A DNA stretch of 13,702 bases from UBA10677 sp045654245 (GCA_045654245.1 JAZOMX010000036.1:1-13702), one strand, 5' to 3'. Counted from the first letter of the stretch, positions 1-7,978 are shown. A program made the numbers and translations. The notes: a model not told the origin generated them from the letters alone.

Positions 1-25
1 AGGTTCTAGTTTATGAAATTCGAGC

Positions 26-70
26 AGTCCGCATTTGCCGTTGCAAAACGAGTATATGCGGACTTTTTTA
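26..70 (+). terminator. Intrinsic terminator or attenuator upstream of the aromatic operon
   Basis: AGTCCGCAT (26-34) pairs perfectly with ATGCGGACT (56-64), and the stem runs straight into TTTTTTA. Inside the loop CGTT (39-42) and AACG (47-50) can form a second small stem closed by a GCAA tetraloop. It either ends an upstream gene outside the window or is the terminator half of an attenuating leader (for example a T-box) for the operon. No T-box consensus is visible in the 25 bases before it, so the choice is open. Confidence 0.8.
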
Positions 71-138
71 TTTCAATTTCGGCTTAGAAAATCTTATTGA
101 TTAAACGGTAATTAATTTTTATAGAGAGGTATAAAAAT

Positions 139-1167
139 ATGTCAATGAATTTCCACAGAAAACTTCCTATTCCCCAAGAAGTTAAGAAAGAGTTCGCTTT
201 AACTGAGCGTATGGAAAAAGTTAAGGCGGAAAGAGACGAGAGTATTCGCGCCGTATTCGACGGACGCTCGGATAAGTTTATTCTCGTAATAGGTCCGTGT
301 TCTGCCGACCATTTTGAACCGGTACTCGAGTATATTTCTCGGCTTCGCAGAGTAGAAGAGCAAGTGGGCGATAAAATCGTGATTATTCCTAGAATTTATA
401 CGAATAAGCCTAGAACTACGGGACAGGGGTATAAGGGTATGTTACACCAGCCCAACCCCGAGGAAAAGCCTGATATGTATAAGGGCATAGTCGCTATTCG
501 TCAGTTGCACCTCTCTGCGCTTGCCGATTACGACTTTACCTGCGCCGACGAAATGTTATATCCCGAAAACTATCGTTATCTCTCCGATTTGCTTTCGTAC
601 GTAGCGGTTGGCGCGCGTTCTGTGGAAAATCAGCAACATAGACTTACGGCGAGCGGAATAGACGCTCCCGTAGGTATGAAGAATCCGACGGGTGGTGACC
701 TTGGCGTTATGATGAACTCAATCGTTGCCGCGCAGTCTAGCCATACTTTCCTCTATCGTGGTTGGGAAGTTACTAGCGACGGAAATCCTTACGCTCACGC
801 AATTTTGAGAGGATACATTGATTACACGGGTAGGAGCGTTTCTAACTACCATTACGAGGACCTCTTGCGAGTAAAAGAACTTTATGAAAAGTCGAACCTT
901 GTTAATCCGTCCGTAATAGTGGATACTAACCACAACAATTCGGGCAAGCAGTATCTAGAGCAAATTCGTATCGCAAAAGATATCGTTCATAGTCGTTCGC
1001 AAAACGGCGATATTAAGCGTCTCGTAAAAGGTCTTATGATAGAGAGTTACCTCGAAGACGGAGCGCAAGGCGTGAGTGAGCATATTTTCGGAAAGTCTAT
1101 TACCGACCCGTGCCTTGGCTGGGAAAAGACGGAAAAATTAATATACGAGATTGCTGAAAAACTTTAA
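139..1167 (+). CDS. aroF: 3-deoxy-7-phosphoheptulonate (DAHP) synthase, class I AroG/AroF type
   Basis: It condenses phosphoenolpyruvate and erythrose 4-phosphate to DAHP, the first step of the shikimate pathway, in the cytoplasm. At 342 residues it has the usual length of the AroF/AroG/AroH enzymes and needs no extra domain. Family motifs seen are VIGPCSADH (50-58), KPRTTGQGYKG (90-100), GARSVENQQHR (158-168), VDTNHNNSGKQ (261-271), IESYLEDGAQ (301-310) and GKSITDPCLGWE (318-329). By alignment with the E. coli enzyme the four metal ligands would be C54, H265, E302 and D323, all present. GAGAGG at 124-129 lies nine bases before the ATG at 139 and supports that start; a second ATG two codons later is less well placed. 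It leads an operon with pheA and tyrA, so feedback by phenylalanine or tyrosine is likely, but which one cannot be told from the sequence. The symbol aroF is used for the family, not for a specific E. coli isozyme. Confidence 0.95.
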   Translation: MSMNFHRKLPIPQEVKKEFALTERMEKVKAERDESIRAVFDGRSDKFILVIGPCSADHFEPVLEYISRLRRVEEQVGDKIVIIPRIYTNKPRTTGQGYKGMLHQPNPEEKPDMYKGIVAIRQLHLSALADYDFTCADEMLYPENYRYLSDLLSYVAVGARSVENQQHRLTASGIDAPVGMKNPTGGDLGVMMNSIVAAQSSHTFLYRGWEVTSDGNPYAHAILRGYIDYTGRSVSNYHYEDLLRVKELYEKSNLVNPSVIVDTNHNNSGKQYLEQIRIAKDIVHSRSQNGDIKRLVKGLMIESYLEDGAQGVSEHIFGKSITDPCLGWEKTEKLIYEIAEKL

Positions 1168-1171
1168 CGGA

Positions 1172-1176
1172 AAGGA
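1172..1176 (+). promoter_or_regulatory. Ribosome binding site that sets the pheA start
   Basis: AAGGA lies seven bases before the ATG at 1184. The open frame extends upstream to a TTG at 1151 inside the end of the DAHP synthase gene, but that codon has no ribosome binding site and would add residues unlike the family's N-terminus. ATG 1184 is therefore chosen. Confidence 0.75.
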
Positions 1177-1183
1177 AACGAAA

Positions 1184-2272
1184 ATGGAGAACGAATTAGA
1201 GCAAGCGAGAAAAACGATAAACTCGGTTGACGAGCAAATGGCTAAACTTTTCGAGCAAAGAATGAAAGCAGTCGAAAAGGTTTACTCGCACAAAAAGAAA
1301 TACGGCTTACCTATTCTCGATACGGCGCGCGAAAACGCAGTAATAGAACGCAACAGCGCGCTCGTTGGCGACGAGACGATAAGAGAGTATTATATAGACT
1401 ACCAAAAAAGCGTAATGGCGCTCTCTAGAGCGTATCAGTACCGCCAACAAAACGGGCTTAGGGTTGCGTATAGCGGAGTAGAGGGCGCGTTTGCGCATAT
1501 TGCGTCGAAACGAATTTTCCCCGAGGCGGAAAAGGTATCGTATCGTGATTTTAAGTCGGCTTACGATTCCGTAGCAGGTGGCGAGTGCGATATAGCGGTA
1601 CTCCCGATTGAGAATAGTTACGCAGGCGAGGTGGGACAAACGATTGACCTAATTTTTACTGGACGACTGTTTATAAACGGCATTTACGAACTTGAAATTC
1701 ATCAAAACTTGCTTGGCGTTGAGGGAGCGAAAGCGGAGGATATTAAGAAGGTTATTAGTCATCCGCAAGCGTTAAGTCAATGCGGTGAGTATATTGCTCT
1801 TCGTGGGCTTGAGAGCGAAGAGGCAAGCAATACCGCTCTTTCGGCAAAAAAGGTGGCGGAACTTGGCGATAAATCAATCGGCGCTATTGCAAGCGTTGAA
1901 ACGGCGGAACTGTACGGGCTTAAAGTTATTGAGCGTAATATAAACAAAAGTGGAGAAAACACCACTCGTTTTGCGGTTTTATCAAAGGTTAAAGCCACTT
2001 CGCCGACGCTTACTAGTTCGGTGCTTACTTTTACCGTAAAAAACGAGGCTGGCTGTCTTGCTAAAGCGGTTAGTATTATCGGAAAACACGGGTTCAATAT
2101 GACCGCGCTCCGTTCTCGCCCCCTTAAAAAACACTCGTGGCAGTATTATTTCTATATCGAGGTGGACGGCTCTACCGATACGCTCGAGGGTAAAAAAATG
2201 CTAGAAGAATTAAGCGGAGTTTGTGATAAACTTAAAGTCGTGGGAACTTTCGCCCCACGCGTGGAAATATAA
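1184..2272 (+). CDS. pheA: Bifunctional chorismate mutase / prephenate dehydratase (P-protein)
   Basis: It converts chorismate to prephenate and then to phenylpyruvate, the precursor of phenylalanine. The 362-residue product has three parts. An AroQ-type all-helical chorismate mutase covers about residues 1-85, starting LEQARKTINSVDEQM and containing ILDTAREN at 44-51. A prephenate dehydratase domain covers about 92-270, with AYSGVEGAFAH at 95-105, PIENSYAGEV at 141-150 and the catalytic Thr-Arg-Phe motif TTRF at 260-263. A C-terminal ACT domain covers about 278-357 and should bind phenylalanine for feedback control. In the ACT domain the GALA-type motif reads GCLA (290-293), and the ESRP motif reads RSRP (310-313). 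The gene starts 16 bases after the DAHP synthase stop codon and ends 21 bases before tyrA, so the three are almost certainly one transcript. The order mutase-dehydratase-ACT is the standard one; no frameshift is seen. Confidence 0.95.
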   Translation: MENELEQARKTINSVDEQMAKLFEQRMKAVEKVYSHKKKYGLPILDTARENAVIERNSALVGDETIREYYIDYQKSVMALSRAYQYRQQNGLRVAYSGVEGAFAHIASKRIFPEAEKVSYRDFKSAYDSVAGGECDIAVLPIENSYAGEVGQTIDLIFTGRLFINGIYELEIHQNLLGVEGAKAEDIKKVISHPQALSQCGEYIALRGLESEEASNTALSAKKVAELGDKSIGAIASVETAELYGLKVIERNINKSGENTTRFAVLSKVKATSPTLTSSVLTFTVKNEAGCLAKAVSIIGKHGFNMTALRSRPLKKHSWQYYFYIEVDGSTDTLEGKKMLEELSGVCDKLKVVGTFAPRVEI

Positions 2273-2293
2273 AAATAGACTAGAAAAATCGTT

Positions 2294-3151
2294 ATGATAG
2301 TTGATATTAGAAAGAAAATTCTTATCGTAGGTCTTGGACTTTTGGGCGGTAGTTACGCCAAAGCGCTCAAGCGTTTCGGTTTTCATATCAGCGCAATAGA
2401 TAATAAGCAAAGTTCGATTGACTACGCAATTAAAGAAAAGATTATAGACGAGGGCTCGACTGCTCTCGACGAAAAGATTATAGGCGACGCAGACCTAGTG
2501 TTTTTCGCTCTCTATCCGCATATATTCGTGGAATGGATTGAGAAAAACCAGTCGCTACTTAAAAGTGGCGCACTCATTAGCGACGTAACGGGTGTAAAGC
2601 GTAATATCGTTTATAAAATTCAGTCCATACTTCGCCCCGACCTTGAGTTCATTTCGGCGCACCCTATGGCGGGACGAGAAGTTTCGGGCGTAGAGAACAG
2701 CACTGAAAAAATGTTTATCGGCGCAAATTATATCGTTACTCCGACTAGCAAGAACACGGAGGAGGCAATTCAAACTTGCGTTGAGATAGGCAGGCTTTTG
2801 GGCTTTTCTAGCGTAGCCACGCTTACTCCCGAAGAGCACGACGAAATGATAGGATTTCTGTCCCAACTTACGCACTGCATAGCAATTACGCTAATGACTT
2901 GCTCGGACAAAGAGGATATGGAAAAGTTTACCGGAGACTCTTTTAGGGATTTAACCCGTATCGCCAAGATTAACGACGAAATGTGGAGCGAGTTGTTCGT
3001 TGCAAACAAGGATATTTTGCTTGAACAAATGGATTTATTTATAAACAAATTCGGCGAACTGAAGAATATGCTAGCAAGCGAAGATATCGAAGGAATGAGA
3101 AAAATGATGCGCTATTCCACCGCACGCCGAACGCTATTTGACAAAAAATAA
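2294..3151 (+). CDS. tyrA: Prephenate dehydrogenase, short form without ACT domain
   Basis: It oxidatively decarboxylates prephenate to 4-hydroxyphenylpyruvate, the tyrosine branch. The N-terminal Rossmann fold begins almost at once with GLGLLGGS (13-20), and D36 at the end of the second strand favours NAD over NADP. SAHPMAGRE (121-129) and LTH (192-194) match conserved family segments around the substrate pocket. The remainder is the helical dimerisation domain. At 285 residues it lacks the C-terminal ACT domain carried by longer forms such as the roughly 370-residue Bacillus enzyme, so tyrosine feedback would have to act another way or at DAHP synthase. An arogenate-specific activity cannot be excluded. 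The ribosome binding site is weak, but no other start fits because the Rossmann strand follows directly. It is the last gene of the operon. Confidence 0.93.
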   Translation: MIVDIRKKILIVGLGLLGGSYAKALKRFGFHISAIDNKQSSIDYAIKEKIIDEGSTALDEKIIGDADLVFFALYPHIFVEWIEKNQSLLKSGALISDVTGVKRNIVYKIQSILRPDLEFISAHPMAGREVSGVENSTEKMFIGANYIVTPTSKNTEEAIQTCVEIGRLLGFSSVATLTPEEHDEMIGFLSQLTHCIAITLMTCSDKEDMEKFTGDSFRDLTRIAKINDEMWSELFVANKDILLEQMDLFINKFGELKNMLASEDIEGMRKMMRYSTARRTLFDKK

Positions 3152-3300
3152 AAGCCGGTTGCAATACTGACATACTACCGCCAACTACTGGAACAGTTCG
3201 CTTTGCGCGAGTGGAAAGTATTGTTTTTGGTGGCTCGGTAAGGAGTTCTCTCGAAACGCAGGCGGTTCAAGCGAACTCCTAGAATTGAACGATTATTAAA
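3152..3300 (+). other. Gene-free structured spacer after tyrA, possible small RNA or 3' UTR structure
   Basis: No convincing coding region lies here on either strand. The stretch is rich in inverted repeats. CAATACT (3162-3168) pairs with AGTATTG (3217-3223). AGGAGTTC (3241-3248) pairs with GAACTCCT (3273-3280), with a second inner stem possible. AGTTCGCTT (3195-3203) is complementary to AAGCGAACT (3269-3277), which competes with the previous pairing. It may be a structured 3' untranslated region, a small RNA or a remnant. I do not recognise a known RNA family. Confidence 0.4.
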
Positions 3301-3314
3301 AACTAAAAAAAGAA

Positions 3315-3343
3315 GGCTCCTTGCGCTAAATAAGCAAGGAGTC
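3315..3343. terminator. Bidirectional intrinsic terminator between converging operons
   Basis: GGCTCCTTGC (3315-3324) pairs with GCAAGGAGTC (3334-3343) over ten base pairs with one G-T pair and a nine-base loop. On the + strand it is followed by TCTTTATTATT, and on the - strand by TTCTTTTTTTAG. It can end both the aromatic operon and the hydrogenase cluster, whose last stop codon lies at 3420. Confidence 0.85.
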
Positions 3344-3419
3344 TCTTTATTATTGACGAGTGATGCAATTGTTATTTCCGTTAAATCGGCAAAATAAACT
3401 ATTATCATTAAACTCAAAA

Positions 3420-4853
3420 TTAATATTTGAGTATAGAAATCGCATCAGAAATGGTTTTTTCAAATGCCTCTTTTCCGTATTTATCTACGTCTGCTTTGTT
3501 TTTCTCGCCGTGAGTAAGACAGCCAGCGCCACCAATGCAACCGCCGATACAAGCCATACCTTCAATAAAGTTGCCGTCAAGAACGCCTTTGTTTAGTTTG
3601 AGTAAAGCGGTACGGCAGGCTTCGATTCCATCGCAAACAACTGGTTTAATTTCAAAATCAATGTTTTGTTCTTGCATTGCTTGTTTTGTAGAGTCAGTAA
3701 GTCCGCCACTACGAGCAAAAATTCTACCAAAATAAGAAGCATTGTCAAGAACGCCTTCTTCCAAGGTTGTTAAATCTAGGTCGCGACTGTCGAAAAGCGC
3801 CTGTAATTCCTCGAAAGTAAGTACGGTGTCAACGTACGGCTTGACTTCTTCTAATTGCGCTTCCGCTTTTTTAGCGGTACACGGTCCGATAAAAATAACC
3901 TTTGCATTGGGCGTAATTTCTTTTATGTACTTTGCAAGCACGGCCATAGGCGACATATTATGTGAAATATGTTCTATTAGATTGGGGAAATTTAACTTCA
4001 CATAGCGAACGAAAGACGGACAGCACGAACTAGTAAGTAGGCCCTTTTCCGAGAGTTCTTTTGCCTCTGACATAGCCACCATATCTGCGCCAAGCGCTGC
4101 TTCAATAACGTCATGAAAACCTAGTTTTTTAAGACCAGTTATTACTTGACCAAGTTTAGCGTAAGTAAATTGACTAGAAATAGATGGCGCAACTATGGCA
4201 AAAACTTTGTAATTTCCGTTACGGGTATTACGCTCGCTTCTTTTTAAGATATCAATTGCGTTAACCATAAAAGACTTGTCCATTATGGCGCCAAAGGGAC
4301 ATTGATAAACACAGGCTCCGCATTGAATACACTTTGCGTTATCAATCGTAGCCGCCTTTTCTTCGTTCATTGAAATTGCTTTGACCTTGCAAGCATTTTG
4401 ACAAGGACGCTTTCTACTGATGATAGCGGTATATGGGCAAACTTTTGCGCAGGCTCCACATTCTTTGCATTTGGATTTATCAATATGCGCAACGTGGTTG
4501 TGGTCAAAAGAAATTGCGTTGAAACGACAAGCGTCTTCGCATCGGTGCGCTAAACAACCTCTACAAGCGTTGGTAACTTCGTATCCGCCTACGGGGCACT
4601 CGTCGCAAGCAATATCAATAACTTCTATAATATTGTGGTTGTTTGTATCGCCACCCATTGCGATTTTTACTCGTTCTCCTAGTATTGCGCGTTCTTTATA
4701 AACGCAACAACGCATAGTGGGTTCGTTACCGGGGACAAGTTTTTTGGGAATATCCATTATGTTTTCCAAAAGTTTATCATCCCACGCAAGGCGAGCAACT
4801 TCGCGTAAAACTTTATATTTTAAGTGCTGTACTTTTGTATCAAATTTATGCAT
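3420..4853 (-). CDS. Monomeric [FeFe] hydrogenase, ferredoxin-rich, group B-like
   Basis: This 477-residue protein should interconvert protons and H2 using electrons from ferredoxin-like clusters. The three H-cluster signatures are present: L1 TSSCCPSF (274-281), L2 IGPCTAKK (322-329) and L3 EGMACIGGCIGG (431-442), giving C278, C325, C435 and C439 as cluster ligands and C277 as the likely proton-relay cysteine. The N-terminal third is unusually cysteine-rich. Two classical [4Fe-4S] motifs lie at 129-139 and 175-185, and further cysteines sit at 83, 86, 97, 100, 105, 109, 151 and 155. The L2 loop starting with Gly-Pro-Cys rather than Met-Pro-Cys and the GGAG after L3 fit the group B (B1/B3) hydrogenases rather than the well-studied group A enzymes. 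GGAGG precedes the ATG, and the gap to the phosphatase gene is 12 bases, so it is the last gene of the cluster. No membrane segment or signal peptide is seen; it is cytoplasmic. The HydE, HydF and HydG maturases it would need are not in this window. Confidence 0.9.
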   Translation of the reverse strand: MHKFDTKVQHLKYKVLREVARLAWDDKLLENIMDIPKKLVPGNEPTMRCCVYKERAILGERVKIAMGGDTNNHNIIEVIDIACDECPVGGYEVTNACRGCLAHRCEDACRFNAISFDHNHVAHIDKSKCKECGACAKVCPYTAIISRKRPCQNACKVKAISMNEEKAATIDNAKCIQCGACVYQCPFGAIMDKSFMVNAIDILKRSERNTRNGNYKVFAIVAPSISSQFTYAKLGQVITGLKKLGFHDVIEAALGADMVAMSEAKELSEKGLLTSSCCPSFVRYVKLNFPNLIEHISHNMSPMAVLAKYIKEITPNAKVIFIGPCTAKKAEAQLEEVKPYVDTVLTFEELQALFDSRDLDLTTLEEGVLDNASYFGRIFARSGGLTDSTKQAMQEQNIDFEIKPVVCDGIEACRTALLKLNKGVLDGNFIEGMACIGGCIGGAGCLTHGEKNKADVDKYGKEAFEKTISDAISILKY

Positions 4854-4865
4854 TTTTCCTCCGCA

Positions 4866-6038
4866 TTAGAAGTAACTTACTTTTATTCTCTTTCCCATTT
4901 TTTTTAGACAAGCAGAAAGGTCTTCTACTAAATTCATTTTAATGTTAAAGTTAATTGGTAGGTCGGGGTTTTGGTGAGCAGGGTTAACTGCGCGTCCGAC
5001 GTAAAAATTTATGTCAGTTGCTTCTTCAAATAATAATCTGCAAATAAGAGATGCGCCATCTTTTTTGAAGTTCCATTCTTCGTAAAGCAAGTTTTCTCCC
5101 AAATAGTCTTTCGCATACTGAATAACTTTGTTCATTGTAATAACGCCTTCAGTTACAAGGTCAACGCCTTCTATTTTTGCAATAGGGGGGACGTCACTTT
5201 TTTCAAAGTTCAAACTTACTTGAACTGGTTTACCTAGATATTTAGACGCAATAGAGGAAGTAGTTCCACCACATACGATATGCTTGCCTTCCTTTGCAAA
5301 GAATAGCGACATCATACGATTTGCATCGTCGCGATTAAAGGGTGGACCAAACAAAATATTCATAGGTTCGCGTTTGCGAATTTTAATTACGCACGCAGTT
5401 GTGTCGTCACCCGGTTTATGTCCATAAAGTTTATCACATTCATCCACGAGCATTGTGGAAAGATTTTTCGCAGTATATCCACCGGCTACACCTGAAAGCA
5501 TATATTCGGCAATTTCTTCGCGTTTCCAACCAAAATTATACTTTCCGCCCATACCTGCGTGAGGACAACCGTCGCTCATTGCAATAAAAACGTCGTTTTC
5601 ACGCAGTTTAATGACTGATTTGTATATTCTTTTTCCTCCGATATTCATTTCAGTTTTCGGATAATTATACAAAGTGTAATCTCTGATGATAATAACGTGA
5701 GGATTATCGTATTGAATAATTTCTGCTATATCGTTGTTGAGAAGGTGTATTATGGTAAAAGTAGAATACGCTACTCCACGCACCGAGCAAACGGGAAGAG
5801 TTGCGGCAATGGTAGCAACACATTCTTCAATGGGAAGCCCCGCTGCAATCATTGTAGAAATAATTTTGGAGGTTAGGGTGGAAAGGATACTTGCTTTAAC
5901 TCCTGAGCCCAAACCGTCTGCCAAAACTATTACAATGGAATTTTCGTTTTCTTCTACAATGTCAACGTGGTCGCCACAAAGTTCTTCGCCGATATGATTA
6001 ATGCTTTTGTACCCAATATCTGCACATAAATCATTCAT
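4866..6038 (-). CDS. SpoIIE-type PP2C protein phosphatase with an uncharacterised C-terminal half
   Basis: The first 220 or so of 390 residues form a SpoIIE-like PP2C serine/threonine phosphatase domain. Metal-binding acidic motifs are seen as ADGLGSG (40-46), MSDG (154-157) and GDDTTACV (210-217), so the active site looks intact. There is no PAS, GAF or membrane sensor of its own. The remaining 170 residues contain VCGGTTSSIASKYLGK and a VTEGVITMNK segment and match no domain I can name. The start codon lies inside the end of the upstream hydrogenase-like gene (ATGAATGA, eight-base overlap), which indicates translational coupling and a shared stoichiometry. A PP2C gene beside a PAS-containing sensory hydrogenase is a recurring arrangement in Clostridia and Thermoanaerobacter relatives (hfs-type clusters). 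The substrate is unknown; a phosphorylated regulator or enzyme of the redox network is an inference. Confidence 0.88.
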   Translation of the reverse strand: MNDLCADIGYKSINHIGEELCGDHVDIVEENENSIVIVLADGLGSGVKASILSTLTSKIISTMIAAGLPIEECVATIAATLPVCSVRGVAYSTFTIIHLLNNDIAEIIQYDNPHVIIIRDYTLYNYPKTEMNIGGKRIYKSVIKLRENDVFIAMSDGCPHAGMGGKYNFGWKREEIAEYMLSGVAGGYTAKNLSTMLVDECDKLYGHKPGDDTTACVIKIRKREPMNILFGPPFNRDDANRMMSLFFAKEGKHIVCGGTTSSIASKYLGKPVQVSLNFEKSDVPPIAKIEGVDLVTEGVITMNKVIQYAKDYLGENLLYEEWNFKKDGASLICRLLFEEATDINFYVGRAVNPAHQNPDLPINFNIKMNLVEDLSACLKKMGKRIKVSYF

Positions 6039-7710
6039 CGCCGATAGACTCCTTTAGTTTTGTAAGCGCAATCTTAGTTTCAGCAGCAGTTTCTCCAAGT
6101 AACGATGCGATTTCTTGAACGATACGCATTTGTTTTTCAACTACCGTATTTGCTACGTCAATAGTTTGCTTATTAATTCGCGACTTCTTTTCCCTATCTT
6201 CTTCTTCGTCTGTAATATCACGCATAATGCCGATAAGCATATGTGATTCGGTATCATAGACAACCGTTTGTTCAACGTATTTTTTGTATTCAGCCAAATA
6301 AGTCCGTTGGTCTCGTATCGTTCGTCCGCTGTTTTGAACTTGAACGAATAATGATGGGTCTAAAATTCTAACTACTGGCTCGCCTAAAACGTCGGACGCT
6401 GCACGAATATTCATAAGTTTGCGTGCGGCATTATTGATTTGTTGAACTTCTAGATTATCATTTAAAACAATAAGTCCGTTAGGCGTATTATTTACGATAG
6501 TGTCCGAGAAACTTTCAGCCTTATCTTTAAGGAAGGGTAAGCACATTGAACTTTCAGCCTTGCCTTGAATAATTGCAATGGCTTTTTCACGGCAAGAATT
6601 ATACCCACACGAACCACAATTAAGTTCATCTGACGGCTTGAATTTACCCATTTGACGAAGAACATTCACAATTTCCGGTTCTGAAGGTTGAGCAAGTTTG
6701 TGTTCAATCATTGTAAAGTGCTTTTTAAGACTTATCGAAGTGGGCTGGTTTACTTCAAAATCTTTTTTGCCAGCGTAAGATGCGATTGATATATAGTCTT
6801 TTATCGGTGATGAACGATGGTATTTTTCCATAACCGGTCCGCCTATGCAACTGCCTATGCAAGCGGACATTTCTATAAAACACTTGTGAATTTTTCCGCT
6901 TTCAATATCCTTTAATGCGGAAATACAGTTTTCCACTCCGTCAAGCGCAATGTAATTATATCCCGAAGCGTCTTGAGCCATTGTCTTTAATACACCGCCC
7001 GTTGTAGGGAAGAAACGCGCACGACTTTCGTCCGTTTTATCCGTACTTTTTGTTAATTCGATATTTTCCGCTTTGAGCCAGTTCGTCAATTCTTCAAAAG
7101 TTAGTACGGCATCTACAAAACCTTCGTAATATTCGGCTTCGTCCTTTTTTGCTACACACGGTCCAATAAAGACTGTTTTTGCGTTTGGATATCTTTTCTT
7201 GATGTCAGCACAATGCGCTTGCATAGGCGACATTACGTCGGCAAGAAACTCTAAACCAAAAGGAAAATATTTTTGGATAAGTAAATTAATGGAGTGACAG
7301 CAAGAAGAAATTATAATATCTCTGTTTTCTTCACGGAGCATTCGTTCATATTCGGTTTTAACGATAGTTGCTCCGATAGCCGTTTCTTCCACGTCGAAAA
7401 ATCCTAATTGTTTTAAGGCTTTCCGCATAGATTCTATGCCAACGCCTTCGTAGTTAGCAATAAAAGAAGGAGCAAGACTTACTATTACCGGGTCTTTGCT
7501 TTGGATTAATACTCGTGCCTTTTCGGTGCCATCTACAATTTCTTTTGCGTTTTGCGGACATACAACAAAACAATGACCGCACAAAATACACTCATTATTT
7601 ATGATATGCGCTTGATTGCCAGAAAAGCGAATAGCCTTTACGGGACAATGACGAATACACTTATAACAGTTTTTACAGTTGGATTTTTTAAGAGTTAAAC
7701 AGTTACCCAT
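6031..7710 (-). CDS. PAS-domain [FeFe]-hydrogenase-like sensory protein (HydS / group C-like)
   Basis: A 559-residue protein with four parts. Two [4Fe-4S] motifs lie at 12-22 and 41-51. An H-cluster domain (about 65-300) carries L1 SSCCHS (135-140), L2 GPCVAKK (183-189) and L3 SACIGSC (282-288), so the four cluster cysteines C138, C185, C284 and C288 are kept. A third Fe-S module of the PF04060 type has C365, C368, C373 and C390. A PAS domain follows (about 400-510), with a short charged helical tail to the end. This order is the one described for putative H2-sensing group C hydrogenases. Relative to catalytic enzymes the Pro after the paired cysteines is His (H139), and the Met two residues before the first L3 cysteine is Ser (S282). 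No kinase or output domain is fused, so signalling must pass to a partner, most likely the phosphatase encoded by the overlapping next gene. AAGGAA precedes the ATG, and the gap to the upstream [2Fe-2S] gene is 13 bases. Real catalysis as well as sensing cannot be excluded. Confidence 0.9.
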   Translation of the reverse strand: MGNCLTLKKSNCKNCYKCIRHCPVKAIRFSGNQAHIINNECILCGHCFVVCPQNAKEIVDGTEKARVLIQSKDPVIVSLAPSFIANYEGVGIESMRKALKQLGFFDVEETAIGATIVKTEYERMLREENRDIIISSCCHSINLLIQKYFPFGLEFLADVMSPMQAHCADIKKRYPNAKTVFIGPCVAKKDEAEYYEGFVDAVLTFEELTNWLKAENIELTKSTDKTDESRARFFPTTGGVLKTMAQDASGYNYIALDGVENCISALKDIESGKIHKCFIEMSACIGSCIGGPVMEKYHRSSPIKDYISIASYAGKKDFEVNQPTSISLKKHFTMIEHKLAQPSEPEIVNVLRQMGKFKPSDELNCGSCGYNSCREKAIAIIQGKAESSMCLPFLKDKAESFSDTIVNNTPNGLIVLNDNLEVQQINNAARKLMNIRAASDVLGEPVVRILDPSLFVQVQNSGRTIRDQRTYLAEYKKYVEQTVVYDTESHMLIGIMRDITDEEEDREKKSRINKQTIDVANTVVEKQMRIVQEIASLLGETAAETKIALTKLKESIGDE

Positions 7711-7723
7711 AAAATTATTTCCT

Positions 7724-7978
7724 TTATTCTTTAATCAATTTAAGAACGTGTTCTTTGAATAACTCTCTAAAATTATCTCTCGTAACCCCAACGTGTACGT
7801 CGTCGTTTATTTGAACAGTTACGCCTATTCTGTTGCATTTTCCGATGCAAAAACTACCTGATAAAACGACTTCGTTTTCAATATGGTATTCCGATATTGC
7901 ATTTTCAAAGAGTTCTACTATGTCTTGTGAACCTTTTAAGTGACAAGACGAGCCTACGCAAACTTGAATAAATACCAT
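7724..7978 (-). CDS. Small thioredoxin-fold [2Fe-2S] ferredoxin-like protein, second copy
   Basis: An 84-residue protein resembling only the C-terminal thioredoxin-like [2Fe-2S] domain of NuoE/HydC-type subunits. Ligand cysteines are C7, C12, C44 and C48 in CVGSSC and FCIGKC. The N-terminal helical bundle of full NuoE proteins (about 160 residues) is absent. It is clearly a paralogue of the gene directly before it, sharing the CxGSSCHxKGS opening. Its ATG overlaps the stop codon of that gene by one base (TAATG), with AGGGTG just upstream, so the two are probably translated in step. It may pass electrons to or from the hydrogenase-like proteins, or be part of the sensor; both are inferences. 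Confidence 0.85.
   Translation of the reverse strand: MVFIQVCVGSSCHLKGSQDIVELFENAISEYHIENEVVLSGSFCIGKCNRIGVTVQINDDVHVGVTRDNFRELFKEHVLKLIKE

Noticed and set aside
97..125. TTGATT and TATAGA with a 17-base spacer ahead of the DAHP synthase gene
   Set aside because: The -10 box would overlap the ribosome binding site and put the transcript start only a few bases before the ATG, leaving no usable leader.
1151..1183. Upstream TTG start for pheA inside the DAHP synthase gene
   Set aside because: It has no ribosome binding site, and ATG 1184 is well placed behind AAGGA.
3262..3280. GGTTCAA resembling a tRNA T-loop after tyrA
   Set aside because: The flanking bases do not form a T-stem, and no acceptor, D or anticodon arm is found.
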